36,421 nt of DNA from Bacteroidales bacterium (GCA_024709145.1 JANJXG010000131.1:1-36421); one strand, 5' to 3'. Positions 16,704 through 24,764 are shown, counted from the first letter of the stretch. Notes: a model not told the origin generated them from the sequence alone. Translations and numbers: made by a program.

Positions 16704-16711
16704 CAAAATTA
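16704..16711 (-). promoter_or_regulatory. Minus-strand -7 element TAATTTTG, divergent from rprX
   Basis: TAATTTTG on the minus strand matches TAnnTTTG. No TTTG lies at the -33 spacing. The first half-site of the array (16734-16739) sits about where -33 contacts would fall, so a bound regulator could activate or repress this promoter. Confidence 0.4.
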
Positions 16712-16733
16712 CATCCAAAAGCGGGCATAGGCT

Positions 16734-16789
16734 GTTAACGAACTTTAATGGTTGTTAAGATTTGTTAAGGGTCTGTAAACCATGTAAAT
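16734..16789 (+). promoter_or_regulatory. 10-bp-phased array of six TTAA-like half-sites, probable RprY operator
   Basis: Half-sites GTTAAC (16734), TTTAAT (16744), GTTAAG (16754), GTTAAG (16764), GTAAAC (16775) and GTAAAT (16784) all lie on the same face of the helix at 10-11 bp steps. They end 8 bp before the rprX -7 element. OmpR-family regulators bind tandem direct half-sites with this spacing, and the rprY product encoded downstream belongs to that family. Autoregulation is the simplest reading; it is inferred. Confidence 0.6.
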
Positions 16790-16797
16790 CGATCGTT

Positions 16798-16805
16798 TAC
16801 CTTTG
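16798..16805 (+). promoter_or_regulatory. Bacteroidota -7 element TACCTTTG for rprXY
   Basis: TACCTTTG fits TAnnTTTG. It ends five bases before the GTG at 16810, so the transcript should start at or next to the start codon. No consensus -33 TTTG is present at 19-21 bp, matching a regulator-dependent promoter. Confidence 0.65.
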
Positions 16806-16809
16806 CTGT

Positions 16810-18237
16810 GTGAATAAGAAACTACTGGTTGGAATCGTCCTGCTGATGTCAGCAGCCCTCATCGGAATGATGGGCATACAAATTTACCTCATCGGCGATG
16901 CGGTGAAGGTGAAAGAAGCCACTTTTGTGCGTGATGTCAATCAGGCATTGCAACAGGTGGTTATGGTGCTTGAGAAAGAGGAGATGGAACGTCAGTATGC
17001 ACATCATGTGAATCTGATGAACCGCCGGGCCAATGTGATAGCGGTGTATGACTCGCTCAAACGGAGTATGGCCGAAGACCTGCAGAAGCCTATGTCGCAG
17101 GAAGAGTACGCTGCCTTTATCCGCCGGACGACCATCGCAGAGGAAAAGCTGCAGGAAATGATCTTCGGCTATCAGGAAGCCACCTCTGCTGTTCAGGAGA
17201 TGCAGCCTGTGCGCATCGACAGTATGATCCGCACCGAATTGAAACGTTTTGGCATCGAAACACAGTTCGAACTCGGTATTTATAGCCCTACTAAAAACGC
17301 CATGCTTTTCCAAAAAACAGGCCGTTATCCGCAACAGCTTATCGACCAAAGTTTTGCCTTCGATCTGTATCCAACCATCTCGCCGGTGCGGTTTGCCGAC
17401 AAACTGCTTGTGTATTTCCCTCATGAGAAACGGTTTCTTGTGAGGCAGCTTTCCGAGCTGCTGTTTGTGTCGGGCTTACTTATTCTGATTATCATTCTTG
17501 CTTTTACCTCAACGATTTGGGTTATTTTGCGACAAAAGAAACTTTCGGAAATGAAGAATGATTTTGTCAACAACATGACCCACGAATTCAAAACACCGAT
17601 CTCAACCATTGCACTTGCTTGTGAAGCCCTGCGCGACAATGATATCCAAAAGTCGGAGGTGCTTTATTCGACCTATATCAGCATGATTGATGAGGAAAAC
17701 AAACGCCTGGGATCAATGGCCGAACAGGTGCTGCAGTCGGCTGTGCTGGATAAAGGAGAACTTTTGCTCCGGCGCGATCGCCTTGATTTTCATGAAATTA
17801 TTAAAGAAGCTGTTGCAACCAAAATGCTTCAGGCCAAGAGCCGAAACGGACATATCTTCACCGACCTCAAAGCCGATGAAGCCCTTGTTACAGGGGACAA
17901 AGTTCACCTTACCAACATCGTTCTTAACCTCATCGACAACGCCCTGAAATATACCGAGGCCGTTCCGCAGATCATCGTCAAAACACGCAATATACCCAAT
18001 GCTTTTGAGTTAAGTGTAACGGATAACGGAATTGGCATCAGTAAAGTAAATCAAAAGCGTATCTTTGAAAAGCTTTACCGCGTGCCAACAGGCAACGTTC
18101 ACAATGTGAAAGGCTTTGGCCTTGGATTGAGTTATGTAAAAGCTGTGGTTGACAAAATGGGTGGCATGATTGGTGTAAACAGTGAATTGAAAAAAGGATC
18201 AACATTTTTTATCAGACTGCCCTTAAGCAGTCATTAA
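16810..18237 (+). CDS. rprX: RprX-like sensor histidine kinase
   Basis: 475 residues from a GTG start at 16810. The frame is open back to 16762, but that part lies upstream of and within the promoter; the next ATG (16846) would cut into the first membrane helix. The protein has a helix at about 5-28, an extracytoplasmic region of about 190 residues rich in charged and predicted helical sequence, a second helix at about 218-240, HisKA with H258 in NNMTHEFKTPIS, and an ATP-binding domain with LNLIDNALKYTE, DNGIGI and GFGLGLSYV. There is no HAMP domain. Kinase-first order, gene pairing and the partner regulator match the RprX/RprY pair of Bacteroides. The signal is unknown; stress and envelope roles are described in relatives. 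Confidence 0.85.
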   Translation: MNKKLLVGIVLLMSAALIGMMGIQIYLIGDAVKVKEATFVRDVNQALQQVVMVLEKEEMERQYAHHVNLMNRRANVIAVYDSLKRSMAEDLQKPMSQEEYAAFIRRTTIAEEKLQEMIFGYQEATSAVQEMQPVRIDSMIRTELKRFGIETQFELGIYSPTKNAMLFQKTGRYPQQLIDQSFAFDLYPTISPVRFADKLLVYFPHEKRFLVRQLSELLFVSGLLILIIILAFTSTIWVILRQKKLSEMKNDFVNNMTHEFKTPISTIALACEALRDNDIQKSEVLYSTYISMIDEENKRLGSMAEQVLQSAVLDKGELLLRRDRLDFHEIIKEAVATKMLQAKSRNGHIFTDLKADEALVTGDKVHLTNIVLNLIDNALKYTEAVPQIIVKTRNIPNAFELSVTDNGIGISKVNQKRIFEKLYRVPTGNVHNVKGFGLGLSYVKAVVDKMGGMIGVNSELKKGSTFFIRLPLSSH

Positions 18238-18249
18238 ACAAAAACAGAA

Positions 18250-18939
18250 ATGGAACAACAATTGAAAGTTTTGCTTGCCGAAGACGACAAAAACCTCGGC
18301 ACCATCCTGAAAGCCTACCTCGAAGCCAAAGGTTTCCCTACCACCCTGTGTGGCGATGGTCAGGAAGCCCTTGACAAATTCAAAAGAGAAGATTTCAATT
18401 TCTGCGTTTTCGACGTCATGATGCCGGTGATGGACGGCTTTACCCTTGCCGCTGAAATCCGCAAACTCGACAAGAAGGTTCCCATGCTTTTTCTCACAGC
18501 CAAAGCCATGCAGGATGATAAGCTCAGGGGTTTTGAACTGGGTGCCGATGATTACCTTACCAAACCTTTCAGCATGGAAGAGCTTCTCCTGCGCATGAAA
18601 GCAATCATTCGCCGTTCAGCCGAAGATACCATCAGGCCAACCATTTTTACAATCGGAAGTTTTACATTCGACTACAACAGGCAATTGCTGGTCCGTGGAA
18701 AAGATGAAAACAAACTGACTTCCAAAGAGTCGGAACTCCTGCGTTTGTTGTGTGAAAACCTGAACAATGTGCTCGACCGCTCGGTGGCACTCAACAAAAT
18801 CTGGTACGACGACAGTTATTTCAATGCTCGTTCGATGGATGTTTACATCACCAAGTTACGGAAATATTTCAAAGATGATTCTTCCATCGAGCTGATGAAC
18901 GTTCATGGAGTCGGGTTCAAATTGCTTGTCAACAGCTAG
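18250..18939 (+). CDS. rprY: RprY-like OmpR-family response regulator
   Basis: 229 residues. The receiver domain has E11/D12/D13, phosphoacceptor D55 in a FDVMMPVMDGF motif, T83 and K105. The winged-helix DNA-binding domain ends with the characteristic SMDVYITKLRKYFKDD and NVHGVGFKLL, closely resembling RprY of Bacteroides and Porphyromonas. It follows rprX by 12 bp and is clearly cotranscribed. It is the likely ligand of the phased half-site array at 16734-16789. Confidence 0.9.
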   Translation: MEQQLKVLLAEDDKNLGTILKAYLEAKGFPTTLCGDGQEALDKFKREDFNFCVFDVMMPVMDGFTLAAEIRKLDKKVPMLFLTAKAMQDDKLRGFELGADDYLTKPFSMEELLLRMKAIIRRSAEDTIRPTIFTIGSFTFDYNRQLLVRGKDENKLTSKESELLRLLCENLNNVLDRSVALNKIWYDDSYFNARSMDVYITKLRKYFKDDSSIELMNVHGVGFKLLVNS

Positions 18940-18957
18940 GTCTTTGACCATAGAGCA

Positions 18958-20046
18958 ATGCCCGGATTACAACAGATGAACCCTTCACGGCCTGAGCCGC
19001 AAATGCTGCTTTCATCCTCCGTATCTCTTAGGGCAGGGATGCCTTTCAGGCAGCTGCTTGCCATGATCCTTGAGGGAAAAACACTCGTGGCTTCCGACAC
19101 TTTTGGCACGGTGATGGCTTTCTACGGTTGGTTGAAAAAAGAGGTCAACGCAAAAATTCCGGTACATGACTATCACAGCTTCCGCCACAACAAAGCTGAA
19201 CTCGAAGGATTGACGAAAAAGCTCTTAATTCCGGTAAAGCAGCATCGGGCCGACATCAGCGGTGCTCCTCAAAATGGCTGGCTGGAGTTGTTGTATCCCG
19301 AAATGGATGCCTTTTTGCTGCGCTTCACCGATTTTTTAGGAATGAACGGTGCCTGGCAGTGGTATAAACAGGGAGTGACTTTTCCGCTGCTTCCATCTAA
19401 GCTCCACCCATATTATGGCGTCTATTTCCCCACCCGCTTTGAGCACCTGCTTCTTTTTGATGACTGGTTGTCGCAACAGTCACTTCCTGATCGGGCCACC
19501 GAAATTGGAACAGGTTGTGGCTTACTTTCAATTCTGCTTCATCATCACGGTGTTAAACATATAACCGCAACCGACATCAACCGCAATGCCCTCATTGGCT
19601 TGGATGCCGATTTGCAAACGCTCGGTTTAAGGCAGAAGTTCAACCTCCATCCGGGTTCTTTTTTCGAAGGACTGAAATCAGAAAACTGCCAGTTGGTGGT
19701 CTTTAATCCGCCTTGGCTTCCCGAAACACCACAAAACAACCTCGACCGTGCGACCAGGTATCCGGCAAATTTTTTTGAAGATTTTTTTTATCAGGCAGCC
19801 GGTATCATGCCTGCCAGCAGCCGTCTGGTTCTTCTGTTTTCAACTTTCTCGCAGGCAGCAGGCCTAAGCCAGCGTCATCCGATTGCTGAAGAATTTGAGA
19901 ATGAACGTTTTAGGTTGATTGAACTGATCGAAAAGCCGGTAACCCAGAAGCCGTCAAAAAAACGCGATTGGCTTGGAGAGATAAGAAAGAAGGAAAAGGT
20001 TCAGCTGTGGGTACTTGAACCTGTTGGCCGGACCAAAAGCGGCTGA
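18958..20046 (+). CDS. Class I SAM-dependent methyltransferase (HemK/PrmC-like NPPW motif)
   Basis: 362 residues. The C-terminal half is a Rossmann methyltransferase: motif I EIGTGCGLLSILL (182-194), ITATDINRNAL (202-212) and the catalytic NPPW (250-253). The NPPY/F/W motif belongs to enzymes that methylate planar amide or amino nitrogens (Gln side chains, adenine, guanine), such as PrmC, RlmF/RlmG and some DNA enzymes. The roughly 160-residue N-terminal part is not recognisable to me. It starts 18 bp after rprY and is probably in the same transcript. The target (protein, rRNA or small molecule) cannot be told from the sequence. Confidence 0.75.
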   Translation: MPGLQQMNPSRPEPQMLLSSSVSLRAGMPFRQLLAMILEGKTLVASDTFGTVMAFYGWLKKEVNAKIPVHDYHSFRHNKAELEGLTKKLLIPVKQHRADISGAPQNGWLELLYPEMDAFLLRFTDFLGMNGAWQWYKQGVTFPLLPSKLHPYYGVYFPTRFEHLLLFDDWLSQQSLPDRATEIGTGCGLLSILLHHHGVKHITATDINRNALIGLDADLQTLGLRQKFNLHPGSFFEGLKSENCQLVVFNPPWLPETPQNNLDRATRYPANFFEDFFYQAAGIMPASSRLVLLFSTFSQAAGLSQRHPIAEEFENERFRLIELIEKPVTQKPSKKRDWLGEIRKKEKVQLWVLEPVGRTKSG

Positions 20047-20093
20047 GGCTAATGATCTGTATGCCTGGTCAGCATTTCCGCCTTATCAGCCTG

Positions 20094-20879
20094 TTATTTT
20101 TCCAGCGCCTGATCCATCAAATGAAGCGACTCATCCTTGCCAAGGTAGCGGTCGATGAGGTAATGCACACCATAAATCACCGGGGTAAGCACCACCGCAA
20201 AACCCACTTTGTAAATGTATTGTATCAGCCCTACCGACACAACCTGCAGAAGGCTCCAGTTGCCTAACCAGTAAAAAGCGATAAAAAGAATCAGGAAACT
20301 ATCAATAAACTGTGATACGATCGTGGAACCTGTTGCCCTCAGCCACAGCATTTTATGATTGGTTAGTTTACGAAGAAAATGAAAAGTGTGCATATCCACC
20401 AACTGACCGACCAGAAAAGCAGTAATCGAACCGATGATGATGCCCATCCCTTGCCTGAAAATGGTGTCGTAGGCATATTCAATGTTAAATGGTCCGCCGG
20501 CAGCATCAGTGCTGTTAAGCTCAAGCCAGAAATCGGCTGCCGGAAGCTGTGTTGCCCCAAGGATAATTAAAAAACCATAACCAATCATTCCTGCAGCCAA
20601 AAAGCTGATGCGTCGCAAACCCGGTTTTCCAAAGTATTCGTTGATGATGTCGGACAAGATAAATACCGCAGGCCAGATCAGGATGCCGACACTCATGTTA
20701 AGGCTGAGGGTTGAGCCAAACAGAAAGGGAAGATTCAACGGGTCGATGCCGAGAATTTTCTCGACCGAAAACATTTTGACTCCAATCACTTCAGCTATAA
20801 TGGCATTGGTAAGGAATACTGCTGCCAGAAACAGATAAAGCCGGCTTGCTTTGGACTGAAGGGTTTTCTCGCTGGTCAT
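20094..20879 (-). CDS. VUT family transporter, probable queuosine precursor importer (YhhQ-like)
   Basis: A 261-residue integral membrane protein with about six hydrophobic helices. The opening LFLAAVFLTNAIIAEVIGVKMFSV and the later SDIINEYFGKPGLRRISFLAAGMIGYGFLIIL are typical of COG1738/VUT (PF02592) proteins. Characterised members take up queuosine precursors (preQ0/preQ1, queuine), used to modify tRNA wobble guanine. A TACATTTG promoter and a leader of about 55 nt with a hairpin lie upstream. The gene converges on the methyltransferase with 47 bp between them. Substrate is inferred from the family. Confidence 0.88.
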   Translation of the reverse strand: MTSEKTLQSKASRLYLFLAAVFLTNAIIAEVIGVKMFSVEKILGIDPLNLPFLFGSTLSLNMSVGILIWPAVFILSDIINEYFGKPGLRRISFLAAGMIGYGFLIILGATQLPAADFWLELNSTDAAGGPFNIEYAYDTIFRQGMGIIIGSITAFLVGQLVDMHTFHFLRKLTNHKMLWLRATGSTIVSQFIDSFLILFIAFYWLGNWSLLQVVSVGLIQYIYKVGFAVVLTPVIYGVHYLIDRYLGKDESLHLMDQALEK

Positions 20880-20911
20880 GGTTTAGTCTTTTTGTTTAGG
20901 GTATTTCACTG

Positions 20912-20932
20912 TGACAGCCTGATCTGACTGTC
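20912..20932 (-). other. Leader hairpin of the queuosine-precursor transporter gene
   Basis: TGACAG and CTGTCA form a 6-bp stem around a 10-base loop in the 5' leader. The A-rich sequence that follows on the minus strand (CAAAAAGACTAA), just before the ATG, resembles the tail of preQ1-I riboswitches (AAAAAACTAA). I could not fit the whole preQ1-I fold, so it is recorded only as a structured leader. Confidence 0.35.
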
Positions 20933-20941
20933 ATCCGGCCG

Positions 20942-20949
20942 CAAATGTA
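20942..20949 (-). promoter_or_regulatory. Bacteroidota -7 element TACATTTG for the VUT transporter
   Basis: On the minus strand TACATTTG matches TAnnTTTG. Transcription would start near 20936, leaving about 55 nt of leader, which contains the hairpin at 20912-20932. Confidence 0.55.
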
Positions 20950-21069
20950 AAAGATTTAATCAAAATCAGTCCCTGAAGGCAATTTTTCATCTTTTATTAG
21001 CCTAAGGTGCCGCTGAACTGAAAGAAAATACAGGTTTTACTCAGTATTTCAGAAACCTGGACGAATAGC

Positions 21070-23289
21070 TTAAAAAGTTACATTGGTCACTTTTCCGGTC
21101 ACGGTAAATGTTTTCCGAAGTGTTCCGCCGGAATAGGTTCCTCCGCTGTAGAGCCCGTCAACCGGAGTTCCTGTACAACTTCCGCCGGTATAAATGGAAT
21201 AGCTTAGCCCATTTTGTAAGGCTGCCGACGAAAAAACGATGGAGGCATAAGAACGCATGGGTTGGAAAGTGAGCACATCTTCGCCGGCTGCATTTTGGAT
21301 GTGGAAAAGTGTGGTTGCCGACAATGCCTGACTGGTGGTAATTTTCAGACTGTATTGGGCAGAGGTGGCCGACGGAGCCTCGGTCATATTGCTGTTTGGA
21401 CCTGATATCACCAGCAATCCCGCATTGACATTGATGCTTCCGTTCACATCCAGACCAACTTCGGGATTGGAGGGTGGCCCGTGCACCACGACTGTTCCGC
21501 CGGTCATGAGCATATTGCCGTTGCTGTCGATGCCATCGCCACCGGTGCTGTTTGTCATCACATAACCAGCATTGAAACTGATCAGGCTGCCGTCGTTCTG
21601 CTCGCCTCCACCTCCAAAGGTGGCATTCAGGCAATCGTCAGTCGATTTCACGTGGGTGTTGCCGCCATTAAAGGTGATAAACGGTGCTTCGATACCTTCC
21701 TTTGAATTGGTGATGTTGACAATTCCGTTTTGAATGGTAATGGCATTTTCGGCCTTAATCCCGTCGTCGGACGAACTGATGGTGATGCTCCCGCCGGTCA
21801 TTATGAAGTCCACATCAGCTTTCAGTGCTTTGGCTTCGGCATAATTGGCGTTGCTGCCTGAACCGCTGACAAGTAACCTTGCGCCGGTGGTCGTTACCTG
21901 AATGACCGGGTTTGTGGCTTCAGACCCAATGCTGATGGTGTGATCAGCCGAAAGTCCTTTTCCGGCGATGCCTGTACTTGAGGTGGTGAGGTTGCCGTCG
22001 AGCAGGTTTATGTTTCCGTTGGCAGTGAGACAGGTAGCAACATAAGCATCAGCCTGACCAAGACTGTTGGTATACACGGCGCCATTTCCTGTGGTAGTCA
22101 CGGAAACAATTCCTCCTGTCATGACGATACCAACATCAGATGAGATGCCTTTGCCGGCTTTACCGGTGCTGGTGATGGTGATGGATGCCCCGCTGAGGTT
22201 GATCACATCATCGCTTTTGATGGCGGTGCAGTAAGAAGGATCAAAACCCTGACCGGCTGCTTCAAGCACGGCATCGCCACTGGTGTGAATAACGATGGTT
22301 CCGCCGCTGAGTGTCAGGGCCTGGTCACTTTTGATCGCTTTGCTCTGATTTCCAGTCATGGCGATGTTGATGCTGCCACCGGAAATAAGGAGTGTACTGT
22401 CGCACGAAAGTCCTTTTACATCAGCTGAAGGAAGCTGGATGCTGATGCTGCCGCCGCTGACTTCCATCGCACCAGCATCAGCGTCAATACCATCGCCTGA
22501 GGCAGTCAGTTGAATATTACCAGCCGTCATCAACAGGCCGTCGTTGGCATGAATGCCGTCTCTTACTGCACTGCTGATGGCGATGTTACCTCCCAGAATT
22601 TCAATTTCATCATCGCTGGCTAATCCATGCTGATCGTTGCCTGATGCATTGATGGTGAGGTTTCCGTTGCCTGTGAAAACCAGTTTGGCCTCACTAAAAA
22701 AGGCAGCATCCTGATCTTCCTCATTGGGTGCGGGTACGTAAACAGCTCCGTCGGTTAGTTCATTGATCGTTCCATCGACAAGGATGACTGTGGTTTTTTT
22801 CTCAGATTGCACATTGATTGCAGGACCGTCAGGATTGGTGATACTTAATCCATTTAAAAAGAGATTGTAACGCTTAACAGTATAGATTTTGAACGAACCA
22901 TCGGCAGTGCTTCCGCTCAGGTTGAAATTGATATCCTGCAGCTCGGTGGTGGCATTCACCGTAACATCACCGCCGCTGATTGTCACTTCAACCCCTTCGA
23001 AGGCCATTGGATTGAAGAGTGTTACCGACTCGTTTTCGTAAATTATGCCGATGGTTTGCGAATCATTGCCAAAAGTGATGCTGTCGATTTGATTGATGGC
23101 ATAGCTGTAAATGCTGCCACTGATATTGAAATAAGCCTGACTTCCGTCAGGACTGAACCACAGGCTGTCAGTGCTTGAGATCGGTGCACCAAGTGTTGTT
23201 TTGTTACTGAAATGGAGGTACATTTTGTCCTGAGCCTGAAGACTGATCAAAGTCAGCAAAAGCAAAAAAAGCAGGTTGAATTTTCTCAT
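21070..23289 (-). CDS. Cthe_2159-like carbohydrate-binding beta-helix protein
   Basis: 739 residues with signal peptide MRKFNLLFLLLLTLISLQAQ. Residues about 20-75 form a small module (YLHFSNKTTLG and INQIDSITFG). From about 85 to 640 there are many beta-helix turns with recurring phrases such as GDGIDADAGAMEVSGGSISI, GKGISSDVGIVMTGG and GIKAENAITIQNG. This is the pattern of PF14262 (Cthe_2159), a calcium-rich polysaccharide-binding beta-helix whose founder binds cellulose and polygalacturonate. I see no T9SS sorting domain at its C-terminus. Its ATG overlaps the stop of the preceding small secreted gene (ATGA), so the two are translationally coupled and probably form a surface complex. Confidence 0.8.
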   Translation of the reverse strand: MRKFNLLFLLLLTLISLQAQDKMYLHFSNKTTLGAPISSTDSLWFSPDGSQAYFNISGSIYSYAINQIDSITFGNDSQTIGIIYENESVTLFNPMAFEGVEVTISGGDVTVNATTELQDINFNLSGSTADGSFKIYTVKRYNLFLNGLSITNPDGPAINVQSEKKTTVILVDGTINELTDGAVYVPAPNEEDQDAAFFSEAKLVFTGNGNLTINASGNDQHGLASDDEIEILGGNIAISSAVRDGIHANDGLLMTAGNIQLTASGDGIDADAGAMEVSGGSISIQLPSADVKGLSCDSTLLISGGSINIAMTGNQSKAIKSDQALTLSGGTIVIHTSGDAVLEAAGQGFDPSYCTAIKSDDVINLSGASITITSTGKAGKGISSDVGIVMTGGIVSVTTTGNGAVYTNSLGQADAYVATCLTANGNINLLDGNLTTSSTGIAGKGLSADHTISIGSEATNPVIQVTTTGARLLVSGSGSNANYAEAKALKADVDFIMTGGSITISSSDDGIKAENAITIQNGIVNITNSKEGIEAPFITFNGGNTHVKSTDDCLNATFGGGGEQNDGSLISFNAGYVMTNSTGGDGIDSNGNMLMTGGTVVVHGPPSNPEVGLDVNGSINVNAGLLVISGPNSNMTEAPSATSAQYSLKITTSQALSATTLFHIQNAAGEDVLTFQPMRSYASIVFSSAALQNGLSYSIYTGGSCTGTPVDGLYSGGTYSGGTLRKTFTVTGKVTNVTF

Positions 23290-23762
23290 TGTTTGATGAA
23301 TTTTGCAGTTTGACCATCAATATTCAGGATGTAAATACCTTCAGCAAAGCTGCTTATATTAATTTGGGGACTTCCTGATTCAATACCTTGTTTCAACAGA
23401 AGTCTTCCATCCGGTGTGAAAACCGACAGGTTCCGGGCATTTCCGGGTAAGCCTTTCAGCTTGATGAAAGAAGTGGCCGGGTTGGGGATAACCATAAGTT
23501 TTTCAACTCTTTGATCAGCAATCCCGATGGAGGTGTCGAAACGAAGTTTTTTAAGTCCTGACAAAGCGAAGGTTGTCTGCGAACCATTGTTGAGTTGCAA
23601 TACCAAATCACCGGTTGCAAAATGCAGATTTTGAATATTGCTGAGCAATTCGGTGTGGGTTTCACCGGTTTGTGTTTCAATCAGGATGCTCTGCCCGATG
23701 ATTGATTCATAATGTGCGGTTAAAAAGAGGGTTAACAGCAGCAAAAGAAGGTGTTGTTTCAT
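23286..23762 (-). CDS. Small secreted protein with T9SS C-terminal sorting domain
   Basis: 158 residues. A signal peptide (MKQHLLLLLLTLFLTAHYES, cut near IIGQ) is followed by a short module ending LSNIQNLHFATGDLVLQL and FALSGLKKLRFD. A type A T9SS sorting domain (about 85-158) follows: VIPNPATSFIKLKG, LSVFTPDGRLLLKQG, SFAEGIYILNIDG and KFIKQ. So almost half the protein is an export/anchoring signal. The short module resembles the one at the start of the next gene's product (LSxI..L.F.. then I..L.F.). It is coupled to that gene by an ATGA overlap and may anchor or present it. The promoter lies at 23845-23875. Confidence 0.8.
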   Translation of the reverse strand: MKQHLLLLLLTLFLTAHYESIIGQSILIETQTGETHTELLSNIQNLHFATGDLVLQLNNGSQTTFALSGLKKLRFDTSIGIADQRVEKLMVIPNPATSFIKLKGLPGNARNLSVFTPDGRLLLKQGIESGSPQINISSFAEGIYILNIDGQTAKFIKQ

Positions 23763-23844
23763 TTCCGGGATTGTTAATGATCAGATGTGTTTTGGATTTG
23801 TTCCTTTATAATACAATATGAATCAGCAAATTGAAAAGGGGACG

Positions 23845-23875
23845 CAAATGTAAACACAATTATAACATCTACAAA
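23845..23875 (-). promoter_or_regulatory. Bacteroidota promoter, TTTG-N19-TACATTTG
   Basis: On the minus strand TTTG (23875-23872) and TACATTTG (23852-23845) are 19 bp apart, one of the best consensus promoters here. Transcription would start near 23838 with a leader of about 75 nt before the ATG at 23762. The remaining bases of the 312-bp gap (23763-24074) hold this promoter, the opposing one at 24033, and nothing else I can support. Confidence 0.7.
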
Positions 23876-24032
23876 CTCTGTCGATCAATGGCTCAAATTC
23901 CCCTATCAAATACGCTTTTTTCCCGACAATGACAGAACAGCGATCTGAACGAAATCCTTCAGCCCTTGTTGCGGATTCATTGCCTGACTAAAATACGGTA
24001 AACGACGTAGAAAATCACGGTGCACTGCATCC

Positions 24033-24040
24033 TAATTTTG
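24033..24040 (+). promoter_or_regulatory. Bacteroidota -7 element TAATTTTG
   Basis: TAATTTTG matches TAnnTTTG and lies 35 bp upstream of the ATG at 24075, divergent from the promoter at 23845-23875. No clear -33 box is seen. Confidence 0.5.
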
Positions 24041-24074
24041 CGCAAAAATTTCGTTCAATCAGCAACAAATTCAA

Positions 24075-24623
24075 ATGAAACACAAAAAAACTTCACTTAT
24101 CGTATTTATAATGCTTGCATTGGCTGTAACTTCCTGTGAGGTGGTAGAAGATATACTTCCAAAATCAGAAACCGAGAAGCGAATTGAAATCTTTACACAA
24201 GGTGGAGTTTGGCAGGTTGATTCACTCATCGGCAAAACCGATGTTTTGAGCGGGGGTGTCAGCACTGTTACCAGCGACAGTTTGTGGCTTGACTATGGGA
24301 CCATTGAATTTCAGGAACCCAATCAAACTGTTCCGGGATATGGTGCAGGGTTTATGATCCATCAATATGTTGAAAACGGACAAAACCATGTTGATACTGC
24401 TGCCTGGGTGCCCTACAATTTCAATTCAGGCAACGAAAATTACATCACCCTCTTTTTTGCTTTGCCGGGCGAAGACCTTGTACTTGACGGCTATGATATG
24501 ATCCTCGACCCAGAAGTGATACAGGAAGATAAGATCGTTATTTCGGGCTGGAGACGTGAAACCATTCCCGGCGGTTCGGGCGGTTCTTATGGTTCTTACA
24601 GAAAATATTACCTGACACGCTGA
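24075..24623 (+). CDS. Hypothetical lipoprotein
   Basis: 182 residues. The N-terminus (MKHKKTSLIVFIMLALAVTSC) is a lipoprotein signal with lipobox AVTSC. The mature protein has no motif I recognise. It is beta-strand-like, with phrases such as QGGVWQVDSL, DSLWLDYGTIEF and KIVISGWRRE, and a Gly/Ser-rich segment (GGSGGSYGSY) just before the end. The layout is reminiscent of small lipocalin-like or DUF-type lipoproteins, but that is a guess. It has its own promoter at 24033-24040 and lies upstream of the TonB-like gene with a 141-bp gap. Confidence 0.7.
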   Translation: MKHKKTSLIVFIMLALAVTSCEVVEDILPKSETEKRIEIFTQGGVWQVDSLIGKTDVLSGGVSTVTSDSLWLDYGTIEFQEPNQTVPGYGAGFMIHQYVENGQNHVDTAAWVPYNFNSGNENYITLFFALPGEDLVLDGYDMILDPEVIQEDKIVISGWRRETIPGGSGGSYGSYRKYYLTR

Positions 24624-24713
24624 TCGGGTTTGTGATCGGCAGAGGGGGGCTTCAGATGCTGGCAAAGAAACCGGCAAACGGAAAGAAATTCGCGAAAAAT
24701 CCGGGTGATACAA

Positions 24714-24721
24714 TATTCTTG
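24714..24721 (+). promoter_or_regulatory. Weak -7 element TATTCTTG upstream of the TonB-like gene
   Basis: TATTCTTG has one mismatch to TAnnTTTG and lies 43 bp before the ATG at 24765. An open frame starting at 24705 would begin upstream of it, which supports the later ATG. Confidence 0.35.
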
Positions 24722-24764
24722 CAATCGTTTGCGTTTTGTCAGCGAACCTCAAAACTCTGCAGCA

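Noticed and set aside
21070-23289. Possible CRISPR or tandem DNA repeat in the beta-helix gene
   Set aside because: The repetition is at protein level (degenerate beta-helix turns); no regular DNA repeat with spacers is present.
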